From Pseudomonadota bacterium (GTDB taxonomy: Bacteria > Pseudomonadota > Gammaproteobacteria > Burkholderiales > Gallionellaceae): 41,409 bases of DNA. Below are positions 18,244 through 26,825 of the stretch, piece by piece. The DNA is taken from NCBI GenBank assembly GCA_021783525.1, contig JAJXTT010000002.1, positions 1-41,409 on the forward strand, given 5' to 3'. The notes beneath the pieces were generated by a model, which worked only from the letters and a program-made list of their open reading frames with translations, searched no databases and had not been told where the DNA came from. The translations under genes were made by a program, and so were the position numbers. How positions within the stretch are numbered: the first letter of the stretch is position 1; the number at the start of each line of letters is the position of its first letter.

Positions 18244-18804
18244 ATGGGTACTTATAAGTACGCCGCGTTGATGGGCGCCGCCTGCTATCCCGGCGACGCG
18301 CTGACTCTGGCGTTAGGTGGAGTATTGTCTCAATCGGCGATACACGGCCTGGGCACCGAGGAGCTCGGACGCCTGCGAGACCGCTATTTTCCAGAGGCCA
18401 ATGGGGAAATCACACGCTGTTTCGAGCAGCCCGGTGGCGGGTGTCCAGCGCTCCGTGATGACGAATTCTTGGATATTGTGCAATTGTTGCTCGATCATCG
18501 GTGCGACGACTCGGACGGAACCCGCTGGCTCGCGCATGCAATTGCCACCGCCTGCCTCGATAACAATCACCTCTGGCAGGATATGGAGCTTCCCAGTCGC
18601 GAGGTACTGTCCGGGCTGTTGCGCCGCTACTTTGGGGCGCTGTACGCAAAAAACGCGGATAATATGAAGTGGAAAAGGTTCTTTTACAAGCAGCTTTGCG
18701 AACGGGCCGAAGTAAATTTGTGCAAGGCTCCAAGCTGCAAGGCCTGCACTGACTATACGGTCTGTTTTGGCCCCGAAGAGGTTTTTCCTCCCGTCGGTTG
18801 CTGA
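18244..18804 (+). CDS. nifQ: NifQ, molybdenum donor for FeMo-co
   Basis: 186 residues. NifQ carries a Mo-Fe-S cluster and delivers molybdenum to NifEN/NifH. The family signature Cys-x4-Cys-x2-Cys-x5-Cys is present at 160, 165, 168 and 174 (CKAPSCKACTDYTVC). The helical N-terminal part includes LALGGVLSQ and GLGTEELGRLRDRYFP. Last gene of the nifH operon; the modABC genes approach from the other strand. Confidence 0.95.
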   Translation: MGTYKYAALMGAACYPGDALTLALGGVLSQSAIHGLGTEELGRLRDRYFPEANGEITRCFEQPGGGCPALRDDEFLDIVQLLLDHRCDDSDGTRWLAHAIATACLDNNHLWQDMELPSREVLSGLLRRYFGALYAKNADNMKWKRFFYKQLCERAEVNLCKAPSCKACTDYTVCFGPEEVFPPVGC

Positions 18805-19264
18805 AGCCGGGACTGGATACAAGGGTGTGCGCTGTGCAACGATATCGGAGGCGCAATTCCGCGCCAGGCCAAGCCAGGACCAGGATGAAAATCCGGATAC
18901 GGGAACGGGCAACTAGCCGGCCAAGCGGACTGAACGCAAGAAGTCAACGTGAAAGCAGCCAGAGAGCCTTCGTGGTGACACACCGCGTTTTGCCGGGATC
19001 TGTCCGAAGAGCCAGAACCAGATTCATTTCATCCCGGCGCGCAATCTCGCATGCGGAAAGTACAAGGCAGCACCTTCGAGCCATGTTGTAGCGACCTGGA
19101 TCCGGTGTTCGACAACGTGCTTATAATGCAAACGAATACAGGCAGAGACGGACCCGAAAACATCGCCGACCTAATTGATGTTCGATATATGCTCGTCACT
19201 GGTTTTGGCTCTGTAATGACGGCCGACCGTGGGTATACGGAGTTGCGGTGTCACGTGGGCCAGG
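18805..19264. other. Convergent intergenic region between nifQ and modC
   Basis: 460 bases between two converging operons. I see no protein family on either strand. It holds a probable terminator (see 18971-18991). No ModE-type palindrome was found, and this is the wrong end of modABC for one. Confidence 0.5.
18971..18991 (+). terminator. Probable Rho-independent terminator of the nifH operon
   Basis: CGTGGTG (18971-18977) pairs with CACCGCG (18981-18987) with one G-T pair and a three-base loop, followed by TTTT. It lies 167 bases after the nifQ stop. The T-run is short, so the call is moderate. Confidence 0.4.
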
Positions 19265-20341
19265 TCAATTCAGCAGCGCCATGCCCTTGACCTGAGCGAA
19301 GACCAGTGCGCCGGGCGCGAGGCCAAGCTGTGCGATCGACTTGGCGGTCACTCGCGCGAGCAGCGGCGTACCTTCGGCGTCCAGCTGTACGATGACCTGT
19401 CCCGGACGTTCTTCGGTGCATCCGGAAATATACACGGCGAAGACGTTGAGAATACTGCTGCCCTCCTGCGGCGCGAGCACGAGACTCACGTCGCGCGCAT
19501 AGACGCGCAGGCGCACGTGCGCGTTCACGGGCAGATCCTCGCGCGGCACCGTGATGCGCCCTCCCGGAAAATTGAGATAAGTGAGGTGGAATTTCTCGTC
19601 GTGTGCGGCAACAGTCGCTTCAATCACCGCCGCGGCGGCATCACCGTACGCCAGCGGCAGGTCGAGTCGCGTCATGAGTTCGGACAGCGGCCCCTGGGCG
19701 CGCACCTGCCCGTTTTCCATCAACACCAGGTGATCAGCAAGACGTGCAACTTCCTCCAGCGCGTGGCTCACATAGATCACTGGGATAGACAGGTCAGTGT
19801 GCAGGCGCTCTAGGTACGGCAGGATATCGTCTTTGCTGCGGGTGTCGAGCGCGGACAGCGGTTCGTCCATGAGCAGCAGCTTTGGACTTGTGAGCAGTGC
19901 GCGCGCGATGGCCACACGCTGGCGTTCACCCCCCGAAAGCCGTACCGGCCTGCGGTCGAGCAGGGGTGCGACGCCGAGCAGCGTCACCGCCCGATCGAAC
20001 GCCACGCGCCGATTGCTTTCAGGAACGCGACGCTGGCCGTACTCCAGGTTGGCACGCACGCTCAAGTGGGGGAAAAGGCTCGGTTCCTGGAAAACATAAC
20101 CGATCGGTCTGCGGTATGTTGGCAGAAAGTGATCCTGCTCCTCGTTTTGCCACCACGCGCCGTTGACCCGTAGCCACCCCTTGGGCGCACGTTCCAGACC
20201 GGCGAGGCAGCGCAGTACACTGGTCTTGCCACAACCCGACGGCCCGAACAGCACGGTGACACCGCGTGGCGGCGCGCAAAACGCGGCGTCGAGTTGGAAT
20301 GCCCCGAGCGACATGGTAAAGCGTGCGTCGGTGCCGATCAC
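19265..20341 (-). CDS. modC: Molybdate ABC transporter ATP-binding protein ModC
   Basis: 358 residues. Hydrolyses ATP to drive molybdate import through ModB. Walker A GPSGCGKTS near the start, signature LSGGERQRVAIARAL, Walker B LLLMDEPLSALD, and switch His in IYVSHALEEV. The C-terminal third (from about 285) is a Mop/TOBE domain that can bind oxyanion and regulate transport. ATG 20341 overlaps the modB stop by four bases. Molybdenum import fits the demand for FeMo-co. Confidence 0.96.
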   Translation of the reverse strand: MIGTDARFTMSLGAFQLDAAFCAPPRGVTVLFGPSGCGKTSVLRCLAGLERAPKGWLRVNGAWWQNEEQDHFLPTYRRPIGYVFQEPSLFPHLSVRANLEYGQRRVPESNRRVAFDRAVTLLGVAPLLDRRPVRLSGGERQRVAIARALLTSPKLLLMDEPLSALDTRSKDDILPYLERLHTDLSIPVIYVSHALEEVARLADHLVLMENGQVRAQGPLSELMTRLDLPLAYGDAAAAVIEATVAAHDEKFHLTYLNFPGGRITVPREDLPVNAHVRLRVYARDVSLVLAPQEGSSILNVFAVYISGCTEERPGQVIVQLDAEGTPLLARVTAKSIAQLGLAPGALVFAQVKGMALLN

Positions 20342-21018
20342 AAGTCACGTCCCGCTAGCCGATGATTGAGCAGGCCGACTGTCAGCACGACGATAAAGGC
20401 GAATGTTGCCATGCTGGCGGCGAGCACGTTCGCATTGGCGTAGTGCAGTGATTCCACGTGATCGTAGATAGCCACGGATGCCACTTTGGTTTCGCCTGCG
20501 ATGTCGCCGCCGATCATGAGCACCACGCCGAATTCACCGACCGTGTGCGCGAAACCCAGCACGGCGGCCGTAAGAAGGCCGGGGCGCGCCAGAGGGATGG
20601 CGACGGTCAAAAACGCATCCCGGGGCGAGGCGCGCAGGCTCGCCGCGACTTCGAGCGGGCGCCGGCCAGCCGTCTCGAATGCGTTCTGGATCGGCTGTAC
20701 CACGAACGGCAGAGAATATATCACCGATGCCACGACCAGGCCGGAGAAGGTAAAAGGCAGGGCGCCTAGTCCGAGTGTCTGCGTGAATTGACCGATGGGT
20801 CCGTGTGGACCGAAAAGCAGCAACAGATAGAAGCCGAGCACTGTCGGGGGCAACACCAGCGGCATCGACACCAGCGCGCTTACCGGTTGTTTCCACCAAG
20901 AGCGCGTATGCGCGAGTTGCCACGCGAGCCAGGTACCGAGCACCATCAGGATCGCCGTGCTCAGGGCGGCGAGCTTGAGTGTCAGTACCACGGCGGTAAA
21001 ATCGGTAGCAGTTAACAT
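20338..21018 (-). CDS. modB: Molybdate ABC transporter permease ModB
   Basis: 226 residues with about five membrane segments. The cytoplasmic coupling loop is visible as EVAASLRASPRDAF followed by IPLARPGLLTAAVLGFAHTV. Forms the membrane channel used by ModA and ModC. Starts 14 bases after modA and overlaps modC by four bases, so the three genes are one unit. Confidence 0.95.
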   Translation of the reverse strand: MLTATDFTAVVLTLKLAALSTAILMVLGTWLAWQLAHTRSWWKQPVSALVSMPLVLPPTVLGFYLLLLFGPHGPIGQFTQTLGLGALPFTFSGLVVASVIYSLPFVVQPIQNAFETAGRRPLEVAASLRASPRDAFLTVAIPLARPGLLTAAVLGFAHTVGEFGVVLMIGGDIAGETKVASVAIYDHVESLHYANANVLAASMATFAFIVVLTVGLLNHRLAGRDL

Positions 21019-21032
21019 GACTGTTACTGCGA

Positions 21033-21782
21033 TTACAGTCCGTATCCGAAGGATTTGATGACCGCGCGTGCTGTGCCGCCCTTGAGGTACTTGAGGAGCG
21101 CCTCGGCCGCCGGCCTGTCCTTTCCGTTAGCAAGCAGCGCGGCGTCCTGGCGGATCGGCGCATACAGATTTCCGGGAACCATCCACATCGAGCCCTTTGC
21201 TGGTTTCCCGCCACTTATGACCTGGGACAGAGCAACAAACCCGAGTTCAGCGTTGCCGCTGGCAATAAATTGTTGTGTCTGGGCGATGTTTTCGCCCCAC
21301 ACGATTTTCGGCTCGATCGAGGCAAGGACGTTGAGATTCTGCATTGTCTCCATCGCAGCGGCGCCGTAGGGGGCAAGTTTCGGGTTGGCGATTGCGATGT
21401 GCCTGAAACTGCCACGTTTCAGAATCTCCCCCCTGGAGTCGACGAATCCGGGCTTCGCGGACCACAGGACGAGTTTGCCGACGGCATAGGTAAAGCGCGT
21501 TCCGGGGACGGTCAACTTCTGTGCGGCGAGCTTTGCCAGTGTCTTTTGGTCAGCCGAAAGAAAAATCTGAAACGGAGCCCCGTTTTTTATCTGTGTATAC
21601 AGTTGGCCGGTCGAGCCAGCGGAGACCAGCACCTTGTAGCCGGTGCCTATCTCGAATGACTTGGCAATCATTTTCATCGGCGTCAAGAAGTTGGCGGCCA
21701 CAGCCACCTTCACTTCGCCGGCATGTACAGTAGAGAACGCCAGAAAAAGGCCGAGCGCGATTAGTGATCTGGGTGGTGTCAT
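21033..21782 (-). CDS. modA: Molybdate-binding periplasmic protein ModA
   Basis: 249 residues from ATG 21782 (MTPPRSLIALGLFLAFSTVHA), which gives a clear signal peptide; an open frame further 5' lacks one. Binds molybdate in the periplasm and delivers it to ModB. Family features: KVAVAANFLTPMKMIAKSFE at the mature start and VSAGSTGQLYTQIKNGAPF with the oxyanion-binding Ser residues. Preceded by a broken molbindin gene on the same strand. Confidence 0.95.
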   Translation of the reverse strand: MTPPRSLIALGLFLAFSTVHAGEVKVAVAANFLTPMKMIAKSFEIGTGYKVLVSAGSTGQLYTQIKNGAPFQIFLSADQKTLAKLAAQKLTVPGTRFTYAVGKLVLWSAKPGFVDSRGEILKRGSFRHIAIANPKLAPYGAAAMETMQNLNVLASIEPKIVWGENIAQTQQFIASGNAELGFVALSQVISGGKPAKGSMWMVPGNLYAPIRQDAALLANGKDRPAAEALLKYLKGGTARAVIKSFGYGL

Positions 21783-21810
21783 AAATGACCCCGTGGTTAG
21801 TGTTGGTTGG

Positions 21811-22104
21811 TCATTGAACCGCGATGACGACATGGGAGGCCTTGATGAGCGTACACAGGCACGCCCTCACCCGGATCTGAAGATTGGCAACGCTTTTGTC
21901 GGTGACAATGGCCACAATCTACTTTCCGCCTGCAAGGTCGATGATCAACTCCGCGCTGATCGGGCCCCGGTTTCAGCGGCTGATCATGCGGCAGAGACGG
22001 TTGCGCGCACTCGTCTGGATGGTGGTATTGCCCGGAGCAAGGATCACCGACGAGTCCTTGAATATTGCGGAGGCCTCCTTAACATGTTTCTCTGGCTTTG
22101 ACAT
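21811..22104 (-). pseudogene. Molbindin (Mop/TOBE) gene with two in-frame stop codons
   Basis: Read from ATG 22104 to the TGA at 21811-21813, the frame has 98 codons and no frameshift. It gives TSARNRL, then GPISAELIIDLAGGK, then IVAIVTDKSVANLQIRV and LIKASHVVIAVQ, an unmistakable Mop domain that binds molybdate. It is interrupted by TGA at 21973-21975 and TAG at 21919-21921. Both stops fall inside the conserved fold, so neither fragment should bind metal. It lies between fixX and modA, where a small Mo-storage protein makes sense. Sequencing error is possible but two independent substitutions are needed. Selenocysteine would explain only one. Confidence 0.85.
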
Positions 22105-22112
22105 GACATACC

Positions 22113-22400
22113 TCAACCAAATTTAAACAGGATGCCGTAACCGCCGCGCGGATATTCCCACTGCACGTTGCGGTGCTCGGTGCAGATCACCCGGCAGGTG
22201 CCGCATTCAAGGCATCCATCGGTGATGAGTGTTACGCGCCCGTCGCCTTCCTGCGTATAACAGGCGGCCGGACAGCAGACGGTGCAGGGTTTAGATTTGC
22301 ATCCATAGGCGCAAACATCGGGGTTGCCGATATGGATGTGCGGCCGTCCGGCATCCACGCGGTAACGATTCTGAAAGAGCTTTTCCTCGACGCGGATCAT
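22113..22400 (-). CDS. fixX: FixX, ferredoxin-like protein of the electron-bifurcating complex
   Basis: 95 residues from ATG 22400, which overlaps the fixC stop as ATGA; a further ATG at 22415 is inside fixC. Cluster cysteines appear in CAYGCKSKPCTVCCPAAC and in GCLECGTCRVIC. FixX accepts electrons from FixC quinone reductase. Part of FixABCX, which uses NADH to reduce both quinone and ferredoxin or flavodoxin for nitrogenase. Confidence 0.96.
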   Translation of the reverse strand: MIRVEEKLFQNRYRVDAGRPHIHIGNPDVCAYGCKSKPCTVCCPAACYTQEGDGRVTLITDGCLECGTCRVICTEHRNVQWEYPRGGYGILFKFG

Positions 22401-23695
22401 TCGAAGGCCCTCCACAGTTTGAATGCATCGCTTAGCAATCCGAGGCGCGAACGTGAAGCCACGAAACTCTTGCGGATCGAGCGTTCCTTGGCCTTTTTGT
22501 CGACGCCGTCGACGGCGATCAGCGTGTGGGCGGCACGGTTTAGAAGCTCTGGATACGAAGTAAAAAACTGCGGATTTCTTTCCACAATCGCCGGCAGACG
22601 CTTGTACTTTTCGAGATCCTTCATCACGAAGCTGTCATCAAGCTTCTCGCGGTAACGCGCGAGGTTTCTGGACGTGAGCGGCTTGTTTTCGGTGCGTAAC
22701 TCGATCACGGTCTCGGCCGCAAGACGCCCGGTGGTCATGGCCAGGTTCGAGCCCTCGCGATGCACGCCGTTCACGAACATGCCGGCGTCGCCGACGATCA
22801 TCCAGCCGTCTCCGTAAATGGGCGGAATCGAGTGGTAGCCGCCCTCGGGGATCAAATGGGCGGTGTATTCCTTCATCTCACCGCCGGCCAGTAGCGGGGC
22901 GATCACCGGATGTGCCTCCATGCGCTCCAGCAGGGCGTAAGGCGGTATGCTCTGCTTCTTGAAGTCCGAGAGCAGGCAGCCGACTCCGATGGTGAGCGAT
23001 TCCTTGTTGGTATAGAGAAAGCCGGTGCCGACCATGCCCTGGGTGATCTTGCCGGCCATCTCGATGACAACGCCCTCGTTGCCCGAGATGTTGAAGCGGC
23101 TGTGGATGGTTTCCTCGGGCATGAAGTGGATCTCTTTCACTGCGAGCGCCACTTCCCGCGGCTCCAGCTCCGGCCGAAATCCGGCTTTGCGCGCCAGCAG
23201 CGAGTTGACCCCATCGGCCAGAATCACCACGTCGGCATAGATCGAACCGCCCTCGCGATCGGTCTTGACGCCGACGACGCAGTTTCCATCCATGTGGAGG
23301 TCGGTCACGGTTGTCTCGCAAATCAGCAGTGCGCCGGCTTCCTGCACTTTTTTTGAGAACCACTTGTCGAATTGTGCGCGTATGATGGTATAGCGATTGT
23401 AGGGCGGCTTGTTGAACTCAGCCGAGCGATAGGTGGAACCGACGCACGACTCGTCGTCCAAGACCCATACCCTCTGTTCGATCAGATGGCGTTCCAGCGG
23501 CGCATCATCCCGGAAGTCCGGGATGATGCGTTCGAGCGCGTCGGAATAGAGGATCGCGCCCTGCACGTTCTTCGAACCCGGATACTCACCGCGCTCCAGT
23601 TGCAGCACCCTGAAACCGGCTTTCGCCAGGGTGTAGGCCGATGCATTTCCCGACGGACCGCCGCCGACCACGATGGCATCGAATTTCTCGTTCAT
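22397..23695 (-). CDS. fixC: FixC, FAD-dependent quinone oxidoreductase of the bifurcating complex
   Basis: 432 residues, related to ETF:quinone oxidoreductase. N-terminal FAD-binding motif DAIVVGGGPSGNASAYTLAK; also GDAGMFVNGVHREGSNLAM, the second FAD contact. It passes the high-potential electron of the FixAB flavin to quinone. Starts nine bases after fixB and overlaps fixX. Confidence 0.97.
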   Translation of the reverse strand: MNEKFDAIVVGGGPSGNASAYTLAKAGFRVLQLERGEYPGSKNVQGAILYSDALERIIPDFRDDAPLERHLIEQRVWVLDDESCVGSTYRSAEFNKPPYNRYTIIRAQFDKWFSKKVQEAGALLICETTVTDLHMDGNCVVGVKTDREGGSIYADVVILADGVNSLLARKAGFRPELEPREVALAVKEIHFMPEETIHSRFNISGNEGVVIEMAGKITQGMVGTGFLYTNKESLTIGVGCLLSDFKKQSIPPYALLERMEAHPVIAPLLAGGEMKEYTAHLIPEGGYHSIPPIYGDGWMIVGDAGMFVNGVHREGSNLAMTTGRLAAETVIELRTENKPLTSRNLARYREKLDDSFVMKDLEKYKRLPAIVERNPQFFTSYPELLNRAAHTLIAVDGVDKKAKERSIRKSFVASRSRLGLLSDAFKLWRAFE

Positions 23696-23704
23696 TGTTT
23701 CTCC

Positions 23705-24823
23705 TCAAACTGCCAGTTTCTCCGTCGCCAGATGTTGTCGGAAAGCCGCCGTCAGCGCCGGCAGGATTTGCATGGCGTTACCGACGATGCCGTATGTGGC
23801 AAAGTCGAAAATCGGCGCGCTGGCATCTTGGTTGATGGCAACGATGACGTCGGAACCCTCCATGCCCACGCGATGCTGTACTGCGCCGGAGATCCCGGCA
23901 GCGATATAAAGCTTGGGGCGTACGGTCTTGCCGCTCTGACCGACCTGGTGGTCGGCACTGACCCAGCCGGATTGCACAACCGGACGTGTCGCGCCGACCT
24001 CGGCGCCCAACACCTCGGCCAGGTCCCGGACCAGCTGGAAGTTATCCGGACGCTTCATCCCACGGCCGCCGGCCACGATAATGTCGGCAAACGGCAAGTT
24101 GACTTCAGCGCGCTTGTCGTCGGCAATGAACTCCAGCAGCTTGGTGACGACGTCGGTTTCGAGCAGTGCCAGAGGCTCCTCTATGACGCGCCCGCTGCGG
24201 GTATCGTTGCGTGCCGGCATCGACATCACACGCGGACGCACAGTCGCCATTTGTGGGCGGTAATTGAGTGTGACGATGGTACATAGTAGGCTGCCTCCGA
24301 ATGTCGGGCGAGTGGCCGCAAGACTGCGGTTCTCGGGATCGATCGCCAGCCCGGTGCAGTCGGCGGTCAGCCCGGTCTGCAGGGTAGTGGCGACGCTGCC
24401 GGCCAGATCGCGGCCGAGAGTGGTCGCGCCGAGCAGCAGGATTTCCGGCTGGTGCTTGTTGACGAGATCGGTAAGTGCCCTGCTGTACGGTTGATTGCGG
24501 TACTGCGCGAGCACCGGATCCTCGAGCAGGAAGCAAAGGTCGGCGCCGTGGCAGAACGCGTCCTGACAGAAGCGGCGTGTGTGTTCTCCGGCTGCTCCCA
24601 GCACCACACCGGCAAGTTCCACACCGAGCTGGTCAGCAAGCTTGCGTCCCTCGCCGAGCAGCTCGAAGGACACCGGGTGGACTGCACCGCGTTCGTGCTC
24701 GATGAACACCCACACACCCTTGTAGGCCTTAAGTCTGGGGTCGAGTTCGAACTTGCGGCGGCCGGCGGGTCTGGCGGCCGGTGGGGTCGGGGCGGTCGGG
24801 TTGCTCATGGTAGTCTCATCCAT
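23705..24823 (-). CDS. fixB: FixB, electron-transfer flavoprotein alpha subunit
   Basis: 372 residues from ATG 24823, which directly follows the fixA stop (TGAATG); ATG 24808 (MSNPTAP) is an alternative. The ETF-alpha FAD domain is clear at the C-terminus: GATRPVVQSGWVSADHQVGQ, GKTVRPKLYIAAGISGAVQH and a VAINQDASAPIFDFATYGIV stretch. With FixA it forms the bifurcating flavoprotein. The N-terminal Pro/Ala/Arg-rich tail of about 25 residues is unusual but probably harmless. Confidence 0.96.
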   Translation of the reverse strand: MDETTMSNPTAPTPPAARPAGRRKFELDPRLKAYKGVWVFIEHERGAVHPVSFELLGEGRKLADQLGVELAGVVLGAAGEHTRRFCQDAFCHGADLCFLLEDPVLAQYRNQPYSRALTDLVNKHQPEILLLGATTLGRDLAGSVATTLQTGLTADCTGLAIDPENRSLAATRPTFGGSLLCTIVTLNYRPQMATVRPRVMSMPARNDTRSGRVIEEPLALLETDVVTKLLEFIADDKRAEVNLPFADIIVAGGRGMKRPDNFQLVRDLAEVLGAEVGATRPVVQSGWVSADHQVGQSGKTVRPKLYIAAGISGAVQHRVGMEGSDVIVAINQDASAPIFDFATYGIVGNAMQILPALTAAFRQHLATEKLAV

Positions 24824-25669
24824 TCATTCGCCGCGCCGGCCTATGGCGTCGCGCAACTGTGGGAATCTGGCGAACATTTTGGCCAGCAATGTGGCCGCGA
24901 CGTCGCCCGGCTGGTCGCTCTGGGTCTGGATGATTTCGGCCTTCTGGGTGCGCGGCGTTGGCGCAAAAACCTTGGATACCACGGTCGGCGATCCTTTGAG
25001 ACCGATCTTGCTGATGTCCTCGATCCCAGCTGCATCCTTGTCCCAAACCCTGATTGGATAGCGCGCGGCACGGAACATGTCGCTCATGGTGGCAAAGCGC
25101 ATCTCGTTGATACCTTCGAGAACGGTGATCAGCGCCGGCAGCCGCGTCTTCAGCACTTGTACACCACCTTCAGCACGCCGCTGCACGGTGAGTTCGCTCT
25201 TGTCGAGGTCGATGGTTTCAATCTTGCTCACGTAGGTCAGAAGCTGCATCTTGAGCCGGATCGCAATGCCGGGACCAACCTGCGCAGTATCACCGTCGAT
25301 GGTCTGCTTGCCGGCGAACACAAGGTCCACGGGTATGTCCAGACGGATCTTGCGAATCGCGCTCGCCAGCGCGTAACTTGTGGCGAGCGTGTCGGCACCG
25401 GCGAAAGAACGATCGGTAAGCAGAATCGCCTCGTCGGCGCCAAACGACAGCGCCTTGCGGAGCGCGCCCTCAGCCTGCGGTGGCCCCATACTCAGCACAG
25501 TGATGCGTGCGCCATAGCGGTCCTTGAGACGCAGCGCTTCTTCCAGTGCCACCAGGTCATAGGGATTAACGATTGCCGGCACGCCCTGGCGCATGATGGT
25601 GTTGGTCACCGGGTGCACGCGAATCTGCGCGCTGTCGGGAACCTGTTTGATACAGACGACGATATGCAT
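24824..25669 (-). CDS. fixA: FixA, electron-transfer flavoprotein beta subunit
   Basis: 281 residues from ATG 25669 (MHIVVCIKQVPDS), the normal family start; ATG 25681 four codons upstream overlaps the nifW stop as ATGA and may be the one used. The frame is open far 5' through nifW but that part is antisense-like. Contains NPYDLVALEEALRLKD, LSMGPPQAEGALRKALSFGA and AGKQTIDGDTAQVGPG, nucleotide-binding features of ETF-beta. Accepts electrons from NADH and splits them with FixB. Confidence 0.96.
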   Translation of the reverse strand: MHIVVCIKQVPDSAQIRVHPVTNTIMRQGVPAIVNPYDLVALEEALRLKDRYGARITVLSMGPPQAEGALRKALSFGADEAILLTDRSFAGADTLATSYALASAIRKIRLDIPVDLVFAGKQTIDGDTAQVGPGIAIRLKMQLLTYVSKIETIDLDKSELTVQRRAEGGVQVLKTRLPALITVLEGINEMRFATMSDMFRAARYPIRVWDKDAAGIEDISKIGLKGSPTVVSKVFAPTPRTQKAEIIQTQSDQPGDVAATLLAKMFARFPQLRDAIGRRGE

Positions 25670-25677
25670 GTTCAGGC

Positions 25678-26022
25678 TCATTCGCGACGGGACGGCAGGG
25701 TGCCGATCAGGCTGTCGAGCGCGACGTGTCCGCCATTGATGTTCCGGAAAACCTTGAAGACTTTTTCCTGCGCGGGCGTGGAGTGCACAAAGTCGTGATA
25801 TGCGCGTGCCAGCAGATTTTGACACGCAGCATGCAAAGACGGCGCATTCAGCTCGGCGAGTCCGGGTGTCGCCCGCAGGTACTGCTGGAAACGCTTCAGG
25901 ATGTGTAAGCGGTTGACGTGCACGACCGGCGGATCGAACGAGACAGAAAAATAATGGAAGAACTCCTCGGCAGCTGAAAGACGGCTAAGGTTCTGGTACA
26001 GGGCTTCGAGGGCTTGGGTCAT
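25678..26022 (-). CDS. nifW: NifW, nitrogenase-stabilising protein
   Basis: 114 residues from ATG 26022, chosen because AAGGA lies seven bases upstream and the ATG overlaps the cysE stop (ATGA). NifW interacts with the MoFe protein and protects it from oxygen or helps its maturation. Family segments: LSAAEEFFHYFSVSFDPPVV, HVNRLHILKRFQQYL and ARAYHDFVHSTPAQEKVFKV. Complete. Confidence 0.94.
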   Translation of the reverse strand: MTQALEALYQNLSRLSAAEEFFHYFSVSFDPPVVHVNRLHILKRFQQYLRATPGLAELNAPSLHAACQNLLARAYHDFVHSTPAQEKVFKVFRNINGGHVALDSLIGTLPSRRE

Positions 26023-26825
26023 AAATTTATCCTTGGCGGCATCCACTGGTCAGTGGGGTTGCGCTTGAGGTTGTCGCTGACTGACACCTGGACCGGATCG
26101 CAGCCGTCCACACAGACGTCACAATCGCCGCTGACCGGAACCCGTTTGCCGGTCACCGCGGCCAGTGGCGACACAAGTCGGGTGATGTGTTCGAGCAGGC
26201 AGGCGACTGCCTTGCCGACCGGGTCGGGCAGCAGATGATGATCGATGCCGTGTTCGGCGATGCGCCGATTGGCAAGCGGTAAACTCACGCGCCCAGGGAT
26301 GTCGATTACGGTCATCTGCGCCGGGACGTGCTGGATTACCACCGAGTTGGCGCCGATGCGGGTGTGCCGGCTGACGCTGATCGGACCGAGAGCCCTGGCG
26401 CCGGCTCCGACCACCCCGCCGTTGCCGAGCGTCGGGTGGCACATGCCCGGGTTCCAGGAAACACCGTCGAGGGTGACGCCATGGTAAAGCGTGACACCGT
26501 CTCCGATTTCGGCGGTTTCATTGGTCACGACAGCCCAGCTGTGATCGATAAAGAAGCGTCGGCCGATGCGCGTGCCGGAATCCATGCCGACCTGGGTGAT
26601 GGCACGTGTGAGAAAACCCAGAAACCGCGCCAGATAGCGCCAGTTGCGACGCCACAGCGCATCTGCCAGCCGATGGGCGATCAAGACATGAAGGTCCGGG
26701 TAGGTCGTGAGCCCCGCAAGGCGCGTGCGCGCTGCCGGGTCGCGCTTGAACACACAATGCAGGTCCTCGCGCGAGAGGGCAAAGAGGCCGCTCCGTGGGA
26801 TCATTGCGTCAATGCTGGCGCGCAT
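26019..26825 (-). CDS. cysE: Serine O-acetyltransferase of the nif cluster
   Basis: 268 residues; makes O-acetylserine, the cysteine precursor, presumably to feed NifS. The left-handed beta-helix repeats with GIDSGTRIGRRFFIDHS-type GMDSGTRIGRRFFIDH, DGVTLYHGVTLDG and IGANSVVIQHVPAQMTVI are standard. Unusual: a C-terminal tail with Cys235-x2-Cys238-x3-Cys242, which could bind a metal. ATG 26825 has GGAG eight bases upstream; ATG 26804 overlaps the nifV stop and is the alternative. Confidence 0.92.
   Translation of the reverse strand: MRASIDAMIPRSGLFALSREDLHCVFKRDPAARTRLAGLTTYPDLHVLIAHRLADALWRRNWRYLARFLGFLTRAITQVGMDSGTRIGRRFFIDHSWAVVTNETAEIGDGVTLYHGVTLDGVSWNPGMCHPTLGNGGVVGAGARALGPISVSRHTRIGANSVVIQHVPAQMTVIDIPGRVSLPLANRRIAEHGIDHHLLPDPVGKAVACLLEHITRLVSPLAAVTGKRVPVSGDCDVCVDGCDPVQVSVSDNLKRNPTDQWMPPRINL

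Noticed and set aside
21973..21975. TGA in the molbindin gene as a selenocysteine codon.
   Set aside because: A second stop (TAG) follows at 21919, the position is not a known Sec site, and no SECIS-like hairpin is obvious.
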